32,691 nt of DNA from Labrys sp. WJW (GTDB lineage Bacteria > Pseudomonadota > Alphaproteobacteria > Rhizobiales > Labraceae), in contig NZ_LYXZ01000048.1 of assembly GCF_001676615.1 (NCBI RefSeq), forward strand, positions 1 to 32,691, read 5' to 3'. Under the pieces are notes generated by a model. It was not told the DNA's origin. It searched no databases and saw only the letters and a program-made list of their open reading frames with translations. Below, one piece after another: positions 16,114-24,004 of this stretch. Numbering within the stretch: the first letter of the stretch is position 1; every line of letters starts with the position of its first letter. The translations under genes and the position numbers were made by a program.

Positions 16114-17037
16114 ATGGCACGTAGCGACCCCTTCGACGGCTTGTCCGAATTCCTCGCCATTGTGCGCCGGGGCAGCTTCCGCGCAGCAGCCATCGAGCTC
16201 GGCGTTACTGCCGGGGCGGTGAGCCAGGCGCTGCAGGGGCTGGAGCGCCGGCTCGGCTTGCCGCTCCTGCACCGCACCACGCGCAGCCTTGCCCTGACCG
16301 AGGAGGGCGAGCGCCTCCTGGCCCAGCTCGGGCCTGCGGCCGAGACCATCCTGGGCGCGCTGGACGATCTCGTGCAGTCGCGGGCCAAGCCCTCGGGCAC
16401 GCTGCGTCTGCTGGTGCATCGCATGGCGCTCGTGCATGTGCTCGAGCCGGTGCTGCCGCTGTTTCAGCAGCGCTGGCCGGAGGTGCATGTCGACGTGACA
16501 GTGGATTCCACCCATGCAGAGCTGGTCGAGGGTGGCTTCGATGCCGGCATCCGTGTCGGCGAGTTCATCGACAAGGATATGATCGCCGTGCGGGTGACAC
16601 CGCCCTTTCGCTGGATGGTGATGGCCTCTCCGGCCTATCTCGCCCGGCACGGCCGGCCGCAAGTCCCCGAAGACATCGCCCGGCACCAATGCCTGCGTTA
16701 CCGGCGGCCGGATGTCGGCGACATCTATCGCTGGGAATTCGAGCGGGACGGCCAGGCGCTCAGTATCGAGCCACCCGGCACCATCGTCGCCAATGATCCC
16801 TGGTTGCTGCGTACCCTGGCCGTACAAGGCATGGGGCTGCTCTACGGCTCGACCCTGCAGGCGGCCGGTGAACTCACCCAGGGTCTGTTGGAGACGGTGC
16901 TGGAGGAATTTTCGCCGGCCGGCGACAGCCTTTTCGTCTATTTTCCCCGTACCAGCCGGAGCCAGCCCAAGCTGCGCGCCTTTGTGGAGGCCTGTGCCGA
17001 GCATCTGCGTCAATCCGGTGTTTCCGGCCTTCCGTAG
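16114..17037 (+). CDS. LysR-family transcriptional regulator
   Basis: The frame is open from a GTG at 16072, inside the operator, but the homologous protein starts at MARSDPFDGLSEFLAIVRRGSF, so I choose the ATG at 16114, giving 307 residues. The helix-turn-helix is at about 20-45 (RAAAIELGVTAGAVSQALQGLERRLG), followed by LLHRTTRSLALTEEGERLL, and the effector domain starts at GTLRLLVHRMALVHVLEP. The FDAGIRVGEFIDKDMIAVRV segment marks the CrgA/DmlR-like group. It is divergent from an aldo/keto reductase, which it very likely controls through the palindrome at 16062-16082. Many members of this group sense redox-active or aromatic compounds; the effector here is unknown. Confidence 0.92.
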   Translation: MARSDPFDGLSEFLAIVRRGSFRAAAIELGVTAGAVSQALQGLERRLGLPLLHRTTRSLALTEEGERLLAQLGPAAETILGALDDLVQSRAKPSGTLRLLVHRMALVHVLEPVLPLFQQRWPEVHVDVTVDSTHAELVEGGFDAGIRVGEFIDKDMIAVRVTPPFRWMVMASPAYLARHGRPQVPEDIARHQCLRYRRPDVGDIYRWEFERDGQALSIEPPGTIVANDPWLLRTLAVQGMGLLYGSTLQAAGELTQGLLETVLEEFSPAGDSLFVYFPRTSRSQPKLRAFVEACAEHLRQSGVSGLP

Positions 17038-17230
17038 CATCGGGTTTGGTGCCACAGATGAATGGTCGGACTTTTGAGTCGGCGTCGCATCGCCGCTTCG
17101 GGGAACGTGGCAATTCAAGAATGAGCAGGATCGAACCAGGAGAACCTGCGATATTTCAAATACTTGCAGGGTTTTTCACTATTGTCCGTTCGCGGAGAGT
17201 ATTGGGAAATCCTGCTTAGGGGAAACGACC

Positions 17231-18040
17231 ATGGGCGAACAGGGACATCCGGCGGGACAGGGCGACGCAGTCAGCCTGACCGGCTTTTACGGGCTGGAAG
17301 GCAAGGTCGCGGCCGTGACCGGCGGCGGCAGCGGCATCGGGCTGGCGGCGGCGCAGGCCCTGGCCGCGGCTGGGGCCGAGGTCGTCATTCTCGATCGTGC
17401 GCCGGTGGGCGAGGACGTGCTGGCAAGCGTCAGGGGCGCGCACCGCGCCGAAACGCTCGTCATGGACGTGACCGATGAGGCCGAGGTAACGGCGCGTTTC
17501 ACCGAGATCGCCGCCCGCCACGGCCATATCGACATCCTCGTCAACAATGCCGGCCTCGCCATCCGTGATGCGGCGGTGGATCTCAGCCTGGAAGCGTGGG
17601 ACAAGGTGGTGGCCGTCAACATGACCGGCGTCTTCCTGTGCGCGCGCACCGCGGCCCGCCATATGATCGCGGCCGGGCAGGGTGGGGCGATCATCAACAC
17701 CGCCTCGATCATGGCCCTGTCGGGCGGTGGCGTCTATCCGAACATCTCCTACCAGACCACCAAGGGCGCCATCGTCAATCTCACCCGCGCCCTGGCGGTG
17801 GAATGGGCGCCGCATCGCATCCGTGTGAATGCGGTTGCCCCCACCTATGTTCGTACGCCCTTCATCGCGCCACTACTGGCCCAGCCAGAACTGATGCAGC
17901 GCATCGAGGCGATGACGCCGTTGCGCCGCATCGCCGAGCCGCATGAGGTCTCCCCGGCCATTCTCTTCCTCGCCGGTCCGGGTGCCGCCATGGTGACCGG
18001 CCATACGCTTCCGGTGGATGGAGGCTATCTGGCTCAGTAA
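17231..18040 (+). CDS. SDR-family NAD(P)-dependent oxidoreductase
   Basis: A 269-residue classical short-chain dehydrogenase. Seen: cofactor motif TGGGSGIG at 30-37, VVILDRA after beta-2 (Asp55, suggesting NAD preference), NNAG at 105-108, the tetrad Asn130, Ser159, Tyr174 and Lys178 (SYQTTKGA), and the C-terminal PVDGGYLAQ. The N-terminal 20 residues are an extension before GLEGKVAAVTGG. The ATG at 17231 follows TAGGGGAA. It oxidises or reduces an alcohol or sugar-like substrate in the cytoplasm. A transporter of the OFA type begins 103 bases downstream on the same strand with no obvious terminator between, so substrate uptake and oxidation may be paired. The 193 bases upstream hold no gene. 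Confidence 0.92.
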   Translation: MGEQGHPAGQGDAVSLTGFYGLEGKVAAVTGGGSGIGLAAAQALAAAGAEVVILDRAPVGEDVLASVRGAHRAETLVMDVTDEAEVTARFTEIAARHGHIDILVNNAGLAIRDAAVDLSLEAWDKVVAVNMTGVFLCARTAARHMIAAGQGGAIINTASIMALSGGGVYPNISYQTTKGAIVNLTRALAVEWAPHRIRVNAVAPTYVRTPFIAPLLAQPELMQRIEAMTPLRRIAEPHEVSPAILFLAGPGAAMVTGHTLPVDGGYLAQ

Positions 18041-18143
18041 AGCCGAGGCTCAGACGTTGCGTGATCCTCAGTTTCGTGGAAGTTTGCGCGCGAAGGCGGC
18101 GCTTTAACCGCGAAATTAAGAAGAAAATATTGAGGAAACACCA

Positions 18144-19811
18144 ATGAATAGTAGCGCTTCTGCCGAGGCTGGGGGCCTGGCGCCTGGTTTGTTGGATCGT
18201 GAACGCATCGTGGCACGGCCGGGCTTCAATCGCTGGCTCGTGCCCCCTGCGGCACTGGCCATCCATTTGTGCATTGGCATGGCCTATGGCTTCAGCGTCT
18301 TCTGGCTGCCTCTAGGACAGGCACTCGGCATCAGCAAGCCGGTGGCCTGCGCGGTCGATCCCGGCTTCTGGGGAGCGCTCGCCGGTCTCGGGCGGGCCCT
18401 GTTCACAACGAGTTGCGACTGGCGTGTCTCCGACCTCACCTTGACCTATACGCTCTTCTTCGTGCTGCTCGGCTCGGCCGCCGCCATCTGGGGCGGCTGG
18501 CTGGAGCGCGCCGGGCCGCGCAAGGCCGGTGTCGTGGCCGCCCTGTGCTGGTGCGGCGGACTGCTCATCTCGGCGGTCGGCGTCTACATCCACCAGCTCT
18601 GGCTGATCTGGCTGGGCTCGGGCGTGATCGGCGGCATCGGCCTGGGCCTCGGCTACATCTCCCCCGTCTCTACCCTGGTCAAGTGGTTCCCGGACCGGCG
18701 CGGCATGGCCACCGGCATGGCGATCATGGGCTTCGGCGGCGGTGCGATGATCGGCTCGCCCCTGGCCGACATCCTGATGAACCATTTCAAGAGCGCCGAT
18801 GGTGTCGGCGTCTGGCAGACCTTCGTGACATTGGCGGTGATCTATTTCGTCTTCATGATGGCGGGCGCCTTCGGCTATCGCGTGCCGCCGGCGGGCTGGC
18901 GTCCGGAGGGCTGGACGCCGCCCGAAAGCACCAAGGCAATGATCACCTCGGGCCATGTGCATCTGTCCAATGCCCACAAGACCCCGCAATTCTGGTTGAT
19001 CTGGGCCGCGCTCTGCCTCAACGTCTCCGCCGGCATCGGCGTGCTCGGCATGGCTTCGCCGATGCTGCAGGAGATCTTCGCCGGTTCGCTGATCGGCAAG
19101 CCCGAGATCGCCTTCGGTGCGCTCGATGCCGGGCAGGCCAAATTGGTCGCCACCATCGCGGCAAGCTTCGTCGGCCTGCTCTCTTTGTTCAACATCTTCG
19201 GGCGTTTCTTCTGGGCCTCGCTCTCCGACAAGCTCGGCCGCAAGCTTACCTATGCCACCTTCTTCGGCCTCGGCATCGTGCTCTATGCCTCGGCGCCCTG
19301 GGCCGCCCATGCCGGGCTGCTGGCGGTGTTCGTCGCCTTCTTCTGCGTGATCGTTTCGATGTATGGCGGTGGGTTCTCGACGGTGCCCGCCTATCTCGCC
19401 GACATGTTCGGCACCCAGTTCGTCGGCGCCATCCATGGCCGTCTGCTGACGGCGTGGTCGACGGCGGGGATCGTCGGGCCGGTGGTGATCAATTACATTC
19501 GCGATGCCCAGATCGCCGCGGGCGTGCCCCGAGCCCAGGTCTATGATCGCACCATGTACATCCTCGCCGGCATGCTCGCCGTCGGCTTCGTCATCAATCT
19601 CATGATCAAGCCGGTGGCGTCCCGTTGGTTCATGAGCGATGCCGAGGTCGCGGCCCTGCAAAAGCGCGGCGGGACGCAGGAGGGGAGCTCCTCGGGCATC
19701 GGGCGGGGCGGGTTGAACGGCTCGGCTGCCCTGGCCTGGCTGGCCGTCGGCATTCCCATCCTCTGGGGCGTATGGATCACCTTCTCCAATGCGCTGAAGC
19801 TGTTCCACTAG
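18144..19811 (+). CDS. OFA-family MFS transporter with C-terminal extra helix
   Basis: A 555-residue inner-membrane carrier resembling oxalate/formate antiporters and related organic-anion MFS proteins. Seen: AIHLCIGMAYGFSVFWLPLGQALG (helix 1), WGGWLERAGPRKAG (motif A-like loop), GLGLGYISPVSTLVKWFPDRRGMATGMAIMGFGGGAMIG (the OFA signature region), a cytoplasmic linker (GWRPEGWTPPESTKAM), then the second six helices with FWASLSDKLGRK (second motif A). Two features stand out: a long loop after helix 1 with two cysteines (VACAVDPGFWG...TSCDW), and, after helix 12, a 40-residue linker followed by ALAWLAVGIPILWGVW, an extra helix. The ATG has TTGAGGAAAC upstream. Substrate unknown; the preceding SDR gene points to a hydroxy or carboxy compound. 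Confidence 0.9.
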   Translation: MNSSASAEAGGLAPGLLDRERIVARPGFNRWLVPPAALAIHLCIGMAYGFSVFWLPLGQALGISKPVACAVDPGFWGALAGLGRALFTTSCDWRVSDLTLTYTLFFVLLGSAAAIWGGWLERAGPRKAGVVAALCWCGGLLISAVGVYIHQLWLIWLGSGVIGGIGLGLGYISPVSTLVKWFPDRRGMATGMAIMGFGGGAMIGSPLADILMNHFKSADGVGVWQTFVTLAVIYFVFMMAGAFGYRVPPAGWRPEGWTPPESTKAMITSGHVHLSNAHKTPQFWLIWAALCLNVSAGIGVLGMASPMLQEIFAGSLIGKPEIAFGALDAGQAKLVATIAASFVGLLSLFNIFGRFFWASLSDKLGRKLTYATFFGLGIVLYASAPWAAHAGLLAVFVAFFCVIVSMYGGGFSTVPAYLADMFGTQFVGAIHGRLLTAWSTAGIVGPVVINYIRDAQIAAGVPRAQVYDRTMYILAGMLAVGFVINLMIKPVASRWFMSDAEVAALQKRGGTQEGSSSGIGRGGLNGSAALAWLAVGIPILWGVWITFSNALKLFH

Positions 19812-19822
19812 CCCGAAATGTC

Positions 19823-19846
19823 CCGTCTCGCGAAAGAGCGAGACGG
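19823..19846 (+). terminator. Hairpin after the OFA transporter
   Basis: A perfect 9-bp stem CCGTCTCGC / GCGAGACGG with loop GAAAGA begins 11 bases after the transporter stop. There is no T-run after it, so it may stabilise the 3' end or act with Rho rather than be a simple intrinsic terminator. Confidence 0.5.
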
Positions 19847-19886
19847 CAACGGGAATGCGATCCATTCAAGGGGGAAACGCTCCGAA

Positions 19887-19983
19887 TTGTCATAGCCGGG
19901 CTTGACCCGGTTATCTCAGAAGCCGCACGCGAACCATGGAGCGTCGAGCTGGATTGCCGGGTCAAGCCCGGCAACGACAAAGG
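19887..19983. repeat. Dispersed palindromic intergenic repeat, copy 2
   Basis: It has the same end structure as 464-560: TTGTCATAGCCGGGCTTGACC at the left (first 20 of these bases are shared in form) and GCCGGGTCAAGCCCGGCAACG near the right, ending ACAAAGG. The right half alone forms GCCGGG-N4-CCCGGC. With the next element it fills the 327-base gap between the transporter and the aldo/keto reductase, in which I see no gene. Confidence 0.7.
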
Positions 19984-20037
19984 TCGAGCAACCTCGAAGT
20001 GCTTGAGTGAGCCTTCCAGGCGGGTCACTTGCTCCCC

Positions 20038-20142
20038 CTAGAGCGTTTTGCGATTAGATGGAATCATCTCGAATCGCAAAGACGCGTCGAACCAAAGAGC
20101 GAGAGCAAAACAGCGTTTCCGTCTAAACGCGCTTTGCTCTAG
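20038..20142. repeat. Two-hairpin CTAG-ended repeat, copy A
   Basis: A 105-base element bounded by CTAGAGC and GCTCTAG. Hairpin 1 pairs TTTGCGATT with AATCGCAAA plus inner AGATG/CATCT. Hairpin 2 pairs GAGCAAA with TTTGCTC plus inner GCGTTT/AAACGC. The core AATCGCAAAGACGCGTCGAA between the hairpins is identical in copy B (30522-30625). The last CTAG overlaps the stop codon of the neighbouring minus-strand gene. Confidence 0.9.
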
Positions 20143-21014
20143 GAACGGCTTGCCGCAACCCGATCGAGAGTGGCGACCTCGTCTGCCGGCAGGTCGAGCT
20201 CTGCCGCGGCGAGGTTGGCGCGCAGATGCGCGACGGAAGACGTGCCGGGGATCAGCAGAATGTTGGGCCCGCGGCGATAGAGCCAGGCGAGCGCGACCTG
20301 CAGGGGCGAGGCACCGAGGCGCTGGGCAACTTCCGACAGGGTCGAGGATTGCAGCGGCGTAAACCCGCCAAGCGGGAAATAGGGCACATAGGCGGTACCT
20401 TCGCGGGCGAGATCGTCGATCAGGGCGTCATCGGCCCGGTGGGCGAGATTATAGTGGTTCTGCACGCAGACAATCGGGCAGATGCGGCGTCCTTCGGCGA
20501 TCTGCGCCGCGGTGACGTTGCTCAATCCGACATGCCGTATCAGGCCCTGCTGGCGAAGCTCGGCCAGGACGGTGAGCGGCGCCTCGATCGATCCCTCGGC
20601 CGGCCCGTGAACGTCGAACATGACGCGCAGGTTGACGACGTCGAGGACGTCCAGCCCGAGATTGCGCAGATTGTCGTGCACCGCCTCGGTGAGCGCCTCG
20701 CGCGAGAAGGCGGGAAGCCATGACGCGTCCTCGCCACGCCGTGCGCCCACCTTGGTGACGATGACGAGATCGTCGGCGTAGGGGTGCAGGGCCTCGCGGA
20801 TCAGCCGGTTGGTGATGTGCGGGCCGTAGAAGTCGCTGGTATCGATATGGTTCACGCCGGATGCGACGGCTTCGCGCAACACAGCCAGTGCTGCGTCCTG
20901 ATCCCTGGGCGGGCCGAACACGCCGGGACCGGCAAGTTGCATGGCGCCATAGCCGAGGCGCTTTACGGCACAGTCGCCGAGGATGAAGCTATCGAGTTGC
21001 TTGGTTGTGGTCAT
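20139..21014 (-). CDS. Aldo/keto reductase, YdbC-like
   Basis: A 291-residue NADPH-dependent aldo/keto reductase resembling E. coli YdbC and pyridoxal-reductase-like proteins. Three of the four catalytic residues are clear: Asp58 and Tyr63 (NHIDTSDFYGP) and Lys88 (IVTKVGARRG). The fourth position is Asn128 (VVNLRVMF) rather than His, as in the YdbC branch. The strand IRHVGLSNVTAAQI, the C-terminal LLIPGTSSVAHLRANL and the length all fit. The TAG stop at 20139-20141 is part of the end of a dispersed repeat. It is divergent from a LysR gene 92 bases away, which probably controls it. The substrate is unknown, and the Asn may alter the range of carbonyls accepted. Confidence 0.92.
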   Translation of the reverse strand: MTTTKQLDSFILGDCAVKRLGYGAMQLAGPGVFGPPRDQDAALAVLREAVASGVNHIDTSDFYGPHITNRLIREALHPYADDLVIVTKVGARRGEDASWLPAFSREALTEAVHDNLRNLGLDVLDVVNLRVMFDVHGPAEGSIEAPLTVLAELRQQGLIRHVGLSNVTAAQIAEGRRICPIVCVQNHYNLAHRADDALIDDLAREGTAYVPYFPLGGFTPLQSSTLSEVAQRLGASPLQVALAWLYRRGPNILLIPGTSSVAHLRANLAAAELDLPADEVATLDRVAASRS

Positions 21015-21106
21015 GGCCGATCTCCTATTCGTTCCGTGAAGCTAAGACCTGTCAATTTGCCCGACAATCGGCCATAATCCGGACAGGTTGTTCGGAGTTA
21101 CGAACA

Positions 21107-22033
21107 GTGAAAGTTGACCTCAACGATCTCCATGCCTTTATGGCCGTCGCGCGGGCCGGAGGATTCCGCGACGGCGCTCGGGCGAGCGGGGCCAGCCCGT
21201 CGGGCTTGAGCGAGGCGGTAAGCCGGCTGGAGGCGCGGCTTGGTGTCAGGCTGCTGAACCGCACGACGCGCAGCGTCGCTGCCACGGAGGCCGGCGAGCG
21301 CCTGCTCGAACGGCTCGGGCCCGCCATGACCGAGGTCGAGGCGGCGCTGGACGTGGTCAACGGCTTTCGCGACAGGCCGGCAGGGACGCTCAGGCTCAAT
21401 GTGCCCGTCAGCGCCGCGCGGCTGGTGCTGCCGGCGATCGTGCCCGATTTCCTCGCTGCTTTTCCCGATATCCGCCTGGAGGTGATTGCCGAGGACAGCT
21501 TCGTCGATGTGTTGGCGGCCGGCTGCGATGCCGGCATCCGCTACGACGAGCGGCTGGAACAGGACATGATCGCCGTGCCCATCGGGCCACGGATTCAGCG
21601 TTTTGCTGCTGGAGCGGCGCCTGGCTATCTTGATCGGCGGGGGCGGCCCGAGCACCCGCGCGATCTGCTTGATCATGCCTGCCTGCGGGGCCGATTTTCA
21701 TCCGGAGCAATGACTGCATGGGAATTCGAGCGTGATGGCGAGATCGTGAATGTCGATACGACCGGGCCGCTGCTGGTGAGCGTCGGCGCGGCAACGGACC
21801 TCGCCGTCGATGCGGCAGTCGCCGGCACCGGCATCATTTTTCTGTTCGAGGACTGGTTGCGCCCTTATTTCCGCAGCGGGGCGCTCGAACCCGTGCTCGA
21901 ACCCTGGTGGCAACGCTTCTCCGGCCCCTTCCTCTATTATCCCGGGCGACGTCTGGTGCCTGCGCCGCTGCGGGCCTTCATCGATTTCATCAAGACATCC
22001 GTGCCACGCTCCGGGCCGAGCCTCGATGAATGA
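21107..22033 (+). CDS. LysR-family transcriptional regulator
   Basis: The frame is open from 21005, but that part overlaps the divergent gene's promoter. The GTG at 21107 with CGGAG 9 bases upstream gives VKVDLNDLHAFMAVARAGGFRDGARASG, the normal LysR start, and 308 residues. The helix-turn-helix is at about 18-45 (SGASPSGLSEAVSRLEARLG), then LLNRTTRSVAATEAGERLL. The effector domain has GTLRLNVPVSAARLVLPAIVPDFLAAFPDI and CDAGIRYDERLEQDMIAVPIG, the same CrgA/DmlR-like group as the regulator at 16114-17037. Its divergent partner is again an aldo/keto reductase. A possible operator with CCTGTC...GACAGG arms lies in the short gap, but it is far weaker than the one at 16062. It converges with the TetR gene 31 bases away. 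Confidence 0.92.
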   Translation: MKVDLNDLHAFMAVARAGGFRDGARASGASPSGLSEAVSRLEARLGVRLLNRTTRSVAATEAGERLLERLGPAMTEVEAALDVVNGFRDRPAGTLRLNVPVSAARLVLPAIVPDFLAAFPDIRLEVIAEDSFVDVLAAGCDAGIRYDERLEQDMIAVPIGPRIQRFAAGAAPGYLDRRGRPEHPRDLLDHACLRGRFSSGAMTAWEFERDGEIVNVDTTGPLLVSVGAATDLAVDAAVAGTGIIFLFEDWLRPYFRSGALEPVLEPWWQRFSGPFLYYPGRRLVPAPLRAFIDFIKTSVPRSGPSLDE

Positions 22034-22064
22034 CATGGCGGGTGAGGGGGCTTGAACGACGGGG

Positions 22065-22646
22065 TCAGGCTCTGGCGGCAAAGGCGTCCAGTTTTTCGAG
22101 CAGGGCGGCCAATTCCTCGGCACTCGGCTGGAAGGACTTCATGCCCATGCTGATGAGAATGCCATAGGAGGCGAACAGCACCAGGGTCGAGTTGATGCTG
22201 CCGGCCTTGTCATCCTTGCCCGCTCTCTCGACCAGCGTGCTGAACATGGTGGCCAGCACGGTGGCCGCTTCCGGGATTTCGGTGGCAGTGACCAGGAACG
22301 CCGGGGACACGCCGCCTTCCTCCAGGGCAATACGGCGGGCGAGCTGAGCCAGGGCCGAGGCGAAATTCACGGTCGCATCAGCGGTTTCGTCGATTTCCAT
22401 CATCAGCGTTTCCATATCCTGACGCATGGCAGCGACGATCAGGGCCGTCTTGGTCGGGAAGTGGTGCAGCACGCCGCCCTTGCTGACGCCGGCCTCCGCC
22501 GCCACCAGATCGATGGTGAGGTTGTGAACGCCGATGCGCTCGATCACCGCGATGGTGGCGGTCAGGATCTGCCCGATGGTTTCCATGCTGCGCCGCTGCA
22601 ACTTCCGCGCGCGAAGGGTCTGGGGTGGGGAAGCAGACTGGGGCAT
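22065..22646 (-). CDS. TetR/AcrR-family repressor of the RND operon
   Basis: A 193-residue one-domain regulator. The DNA-binding domain is at about 25-70: ILTATIAVIERIGVHNLTIDLVAAEAGVSKGGVLHHFPTKTALI, with the classic helix-turn-helix and the HHFPTK turn (Y/H-H-F-x-x-K). The rest is the helical ligand-binding and dimer domain. The ATG at 22646 is preceded by CAGGAATT. The efflux operon is divergent, and a perfect 9-bp-arm palindrome at 22674-22693 lies 28 bases from this start, in position to repress both genes. Typical ligands of such repressors are the pump's own substrates; which ones is not visible. Confidence 0.92.
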   Translation of the reverse strand: MPQSASPPQTLRARKLQRRSMETIGQILTATIAVIERIGVHNLTIDLVAAEAGVSKGGVLHHFPTKTALIVAAMRQDMETLMMEIDETADATVNFASALAQLARRIALEEGGVSPAFLVTATEIPEAATVLATMFSTLVERAGKDDKAGSINSTLVLFASYGILISMGMKSFQPSAEELAALLEKLDAFAARA

Positions 22647-22673
22647 AATTCCTGAAAGGGTCTCCGTTCAATA

Positions 22674-22693
22674 AAAACCGTCTGGACGGTTTT
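22674..22693. promoter_or_regulatory. TetR operator between tetR-like gene and RND operon
   Basis: AAAACCGTC-TG-GACGGTTTT is a perfect dyad with 9-bp arms, followed by GTTTTTAGTTGATA. ACCGTC/GACGGT half-sites are common for AcrR/TetR repressors of efflux genes. Confidence 0.8.
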
Positions 22694-22879
22694 GTTTTTA
22701 GTTGATATGGGAACGCTCGACAAGTGAAATGATCGTTCCCGACCGGGTGTCCCGGGAGGGGACCATGGCCTCTGGACGCCGCGGAGCGGGTGAGGACGAT
22801 GCTACAATTGCAGGATCTCAGGCCTTCCCGTCGAAGCGGCTCCATCGAACGACATTCGCATGAATCAGCGAGGACGACG

Positions 22880-24004
22880 ATGATCTCAAACCTCGGCAAT
22901 CTCGCATGGCCGCGCCGCGCCGTAAGGTTGCAGCGCGCCGTCCTGCTCGGAAGCCTGATTGCGATGACCTTGCCCGCCGCCGCCTGGAGCGGAGGGGCGC
23001 CGGCCCGCGTTGGCGTGGTGACGGCGCGGGTTGCCGATTACCGGCCGAGCGTCAGCCTGACCGGCGACGTGGAGGCCCAGGTGCAGAGCGACATATCGTT
23101 CCGCGTGAGCGGGCGCATCGTCGAAAGGCTGGTGGATGTCGGTGATCACGTCACGCCGGACCAGGTGCTGGCACGCGTCGACGGGCAGGAGCAACGCATC
23201 GCCCTCGATACCGCCAATGCCGCGCTCGCTTCGGCCCAGGCGCAGCTCCAGCAGAGCCAGGCTGCATATCAGCGCCAGAAAACACTGATCACCTCAAATG
23301 CCACCTCGCAAAGCAGCCTCGACGCCGCGCAGGAGAATCTCAGCGTCGCCCAGGCCTCCGTGGCGGCCGCGACGGCACAGGTTGAGCAGGCCAAGGAGCA
23401 GCTCGGCTATGCGGATCTGCGCGCCGGCGTCGCCGGCACGGTGACGGTACGCAACGCCGAGGCGGGGCAGGTCGTGCAGGCGGGCCAGACCGTGGTCAGC
23501 ATCGCCCAGGACGGACCGCGCGACGCGGTCTTCGACGTCTACGAGGCCCTGATCGACAAACCGCCGGGTTCACCGGAGATCGGCATCACGCTGGTGGCTG
23601 ATCCGAGTGTGAAGACGACCGGCCATGTCAGGGAAATCTCACCCATCGTCGATGCCCGCAAGGGCACGATCCGCGTGAAGATCGGCCTCAAGGAGACGCC
23701 GCCGGGCATGTCGCTCGGCACGGCGGTGCGCGGCGAGGCTAGCCTCGCTGCCCAGAAACGTTTCGTGCTGCCGTCTTCGGCGCTGTTCGAGTGGCAGGGC
23801 AAGCCGGCTGTCTGGACTGTCGCTGCCGACACCCATGCGGTCGAACCGCGGGTTGTCACGCTCGAGCGCTACACCACGCAGGACATCGTGCTGTCGGCCG
23901 GGCTCGACGATGGCGAGACTGTCGTCGTGCGCGGCGGCCAATTGCTGCGGCCCGGCCAGGTCGTCGAAGTCGTCGTCGAAACCGTCGAGGAGCAGGCGCG
24001 ATGA
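22880..24004 (+). CDS. RND efflux periplasmic adaptor (first)
   Basis: A membrane-fusion protein linking the RND pump to an outer-membrane channel. I choose the ATG at 22880 (GAGGA 5 bases upstream), giving 374 residues; the open frame extends to a GTG at 22790, but that part is not signal-like. Residues 1-45 are a signal peptide (VLLGSLIAMTLPAAAWSGG). Then come the first half of the lipoyl domain (SDISFRVSGRIVERLVDVGDHV), a coiled-coil hairpin rich in Ala/Gln (ALASAQAQLQQSQAAYQRQ), the second lipoyl half (LRAGVAGTVTVRNAEAGQVV), and beta-barrel and membrane-proximal domains. There is no lipobox Cys, so it is probably anchored by its N-terminus or soluble. Its stop overlaps the next start (ATGA), indicating translational coupling. 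Confidence 0.92.
   Translation: MISNLGNLAWPRRAVRLQRAVLLGSLIAMTLPAAAWSGGAPARVGVVTARVADYRPSVSLTGDVEAQVQSDISFRVSGRIVERLVDVGDHVTPDQVLARVDGQEQRIALDTANAALASAQAQLQQSQAAYQRQKTLITSNATSQSSLDAAQENLSVAQASVAAATAQVEQAKEQLGYADLRAGVAGTVTVRNAEAGQVVQAGQTVVSIAQDGPRDAVFDVYEALIDKPPGSPEIGITLVADPSVKTTGHVREISPIVDARKGTIRVKIGLKETPPGMSLGTAVRGEASLAAQKRFVLPSSALFEWQGKPAVWTVAADTHAVEPRVVTLERYTTQDIVLSAGLDDGETVVVRGGQLLRPGQVVEVVVETVEEQAR

Noticed and set aside
18312..19865. 517-codon minus-strand frame opposite the OFA transporter
   Set aside because: The composition is antisense-like, no domain is visible, and the plus-strand membrane protein explains the region.
21046..21092. Possible LysR operator CCTGTC...GACAGG in the second AKR/LysR gap
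   Set aside because: The arms are short and about 28 bases apart, with no T-N11-A symmetry, so it is too weak to list as a feature.
22790..22879. Longer N-terminus for the first RND adaptor starting at the GTG
   Set aside because: The added 30 residues are charged and not signal-like, whereas the ATG at 22880 has a good ribosome-binding site and starts a signal peptide.
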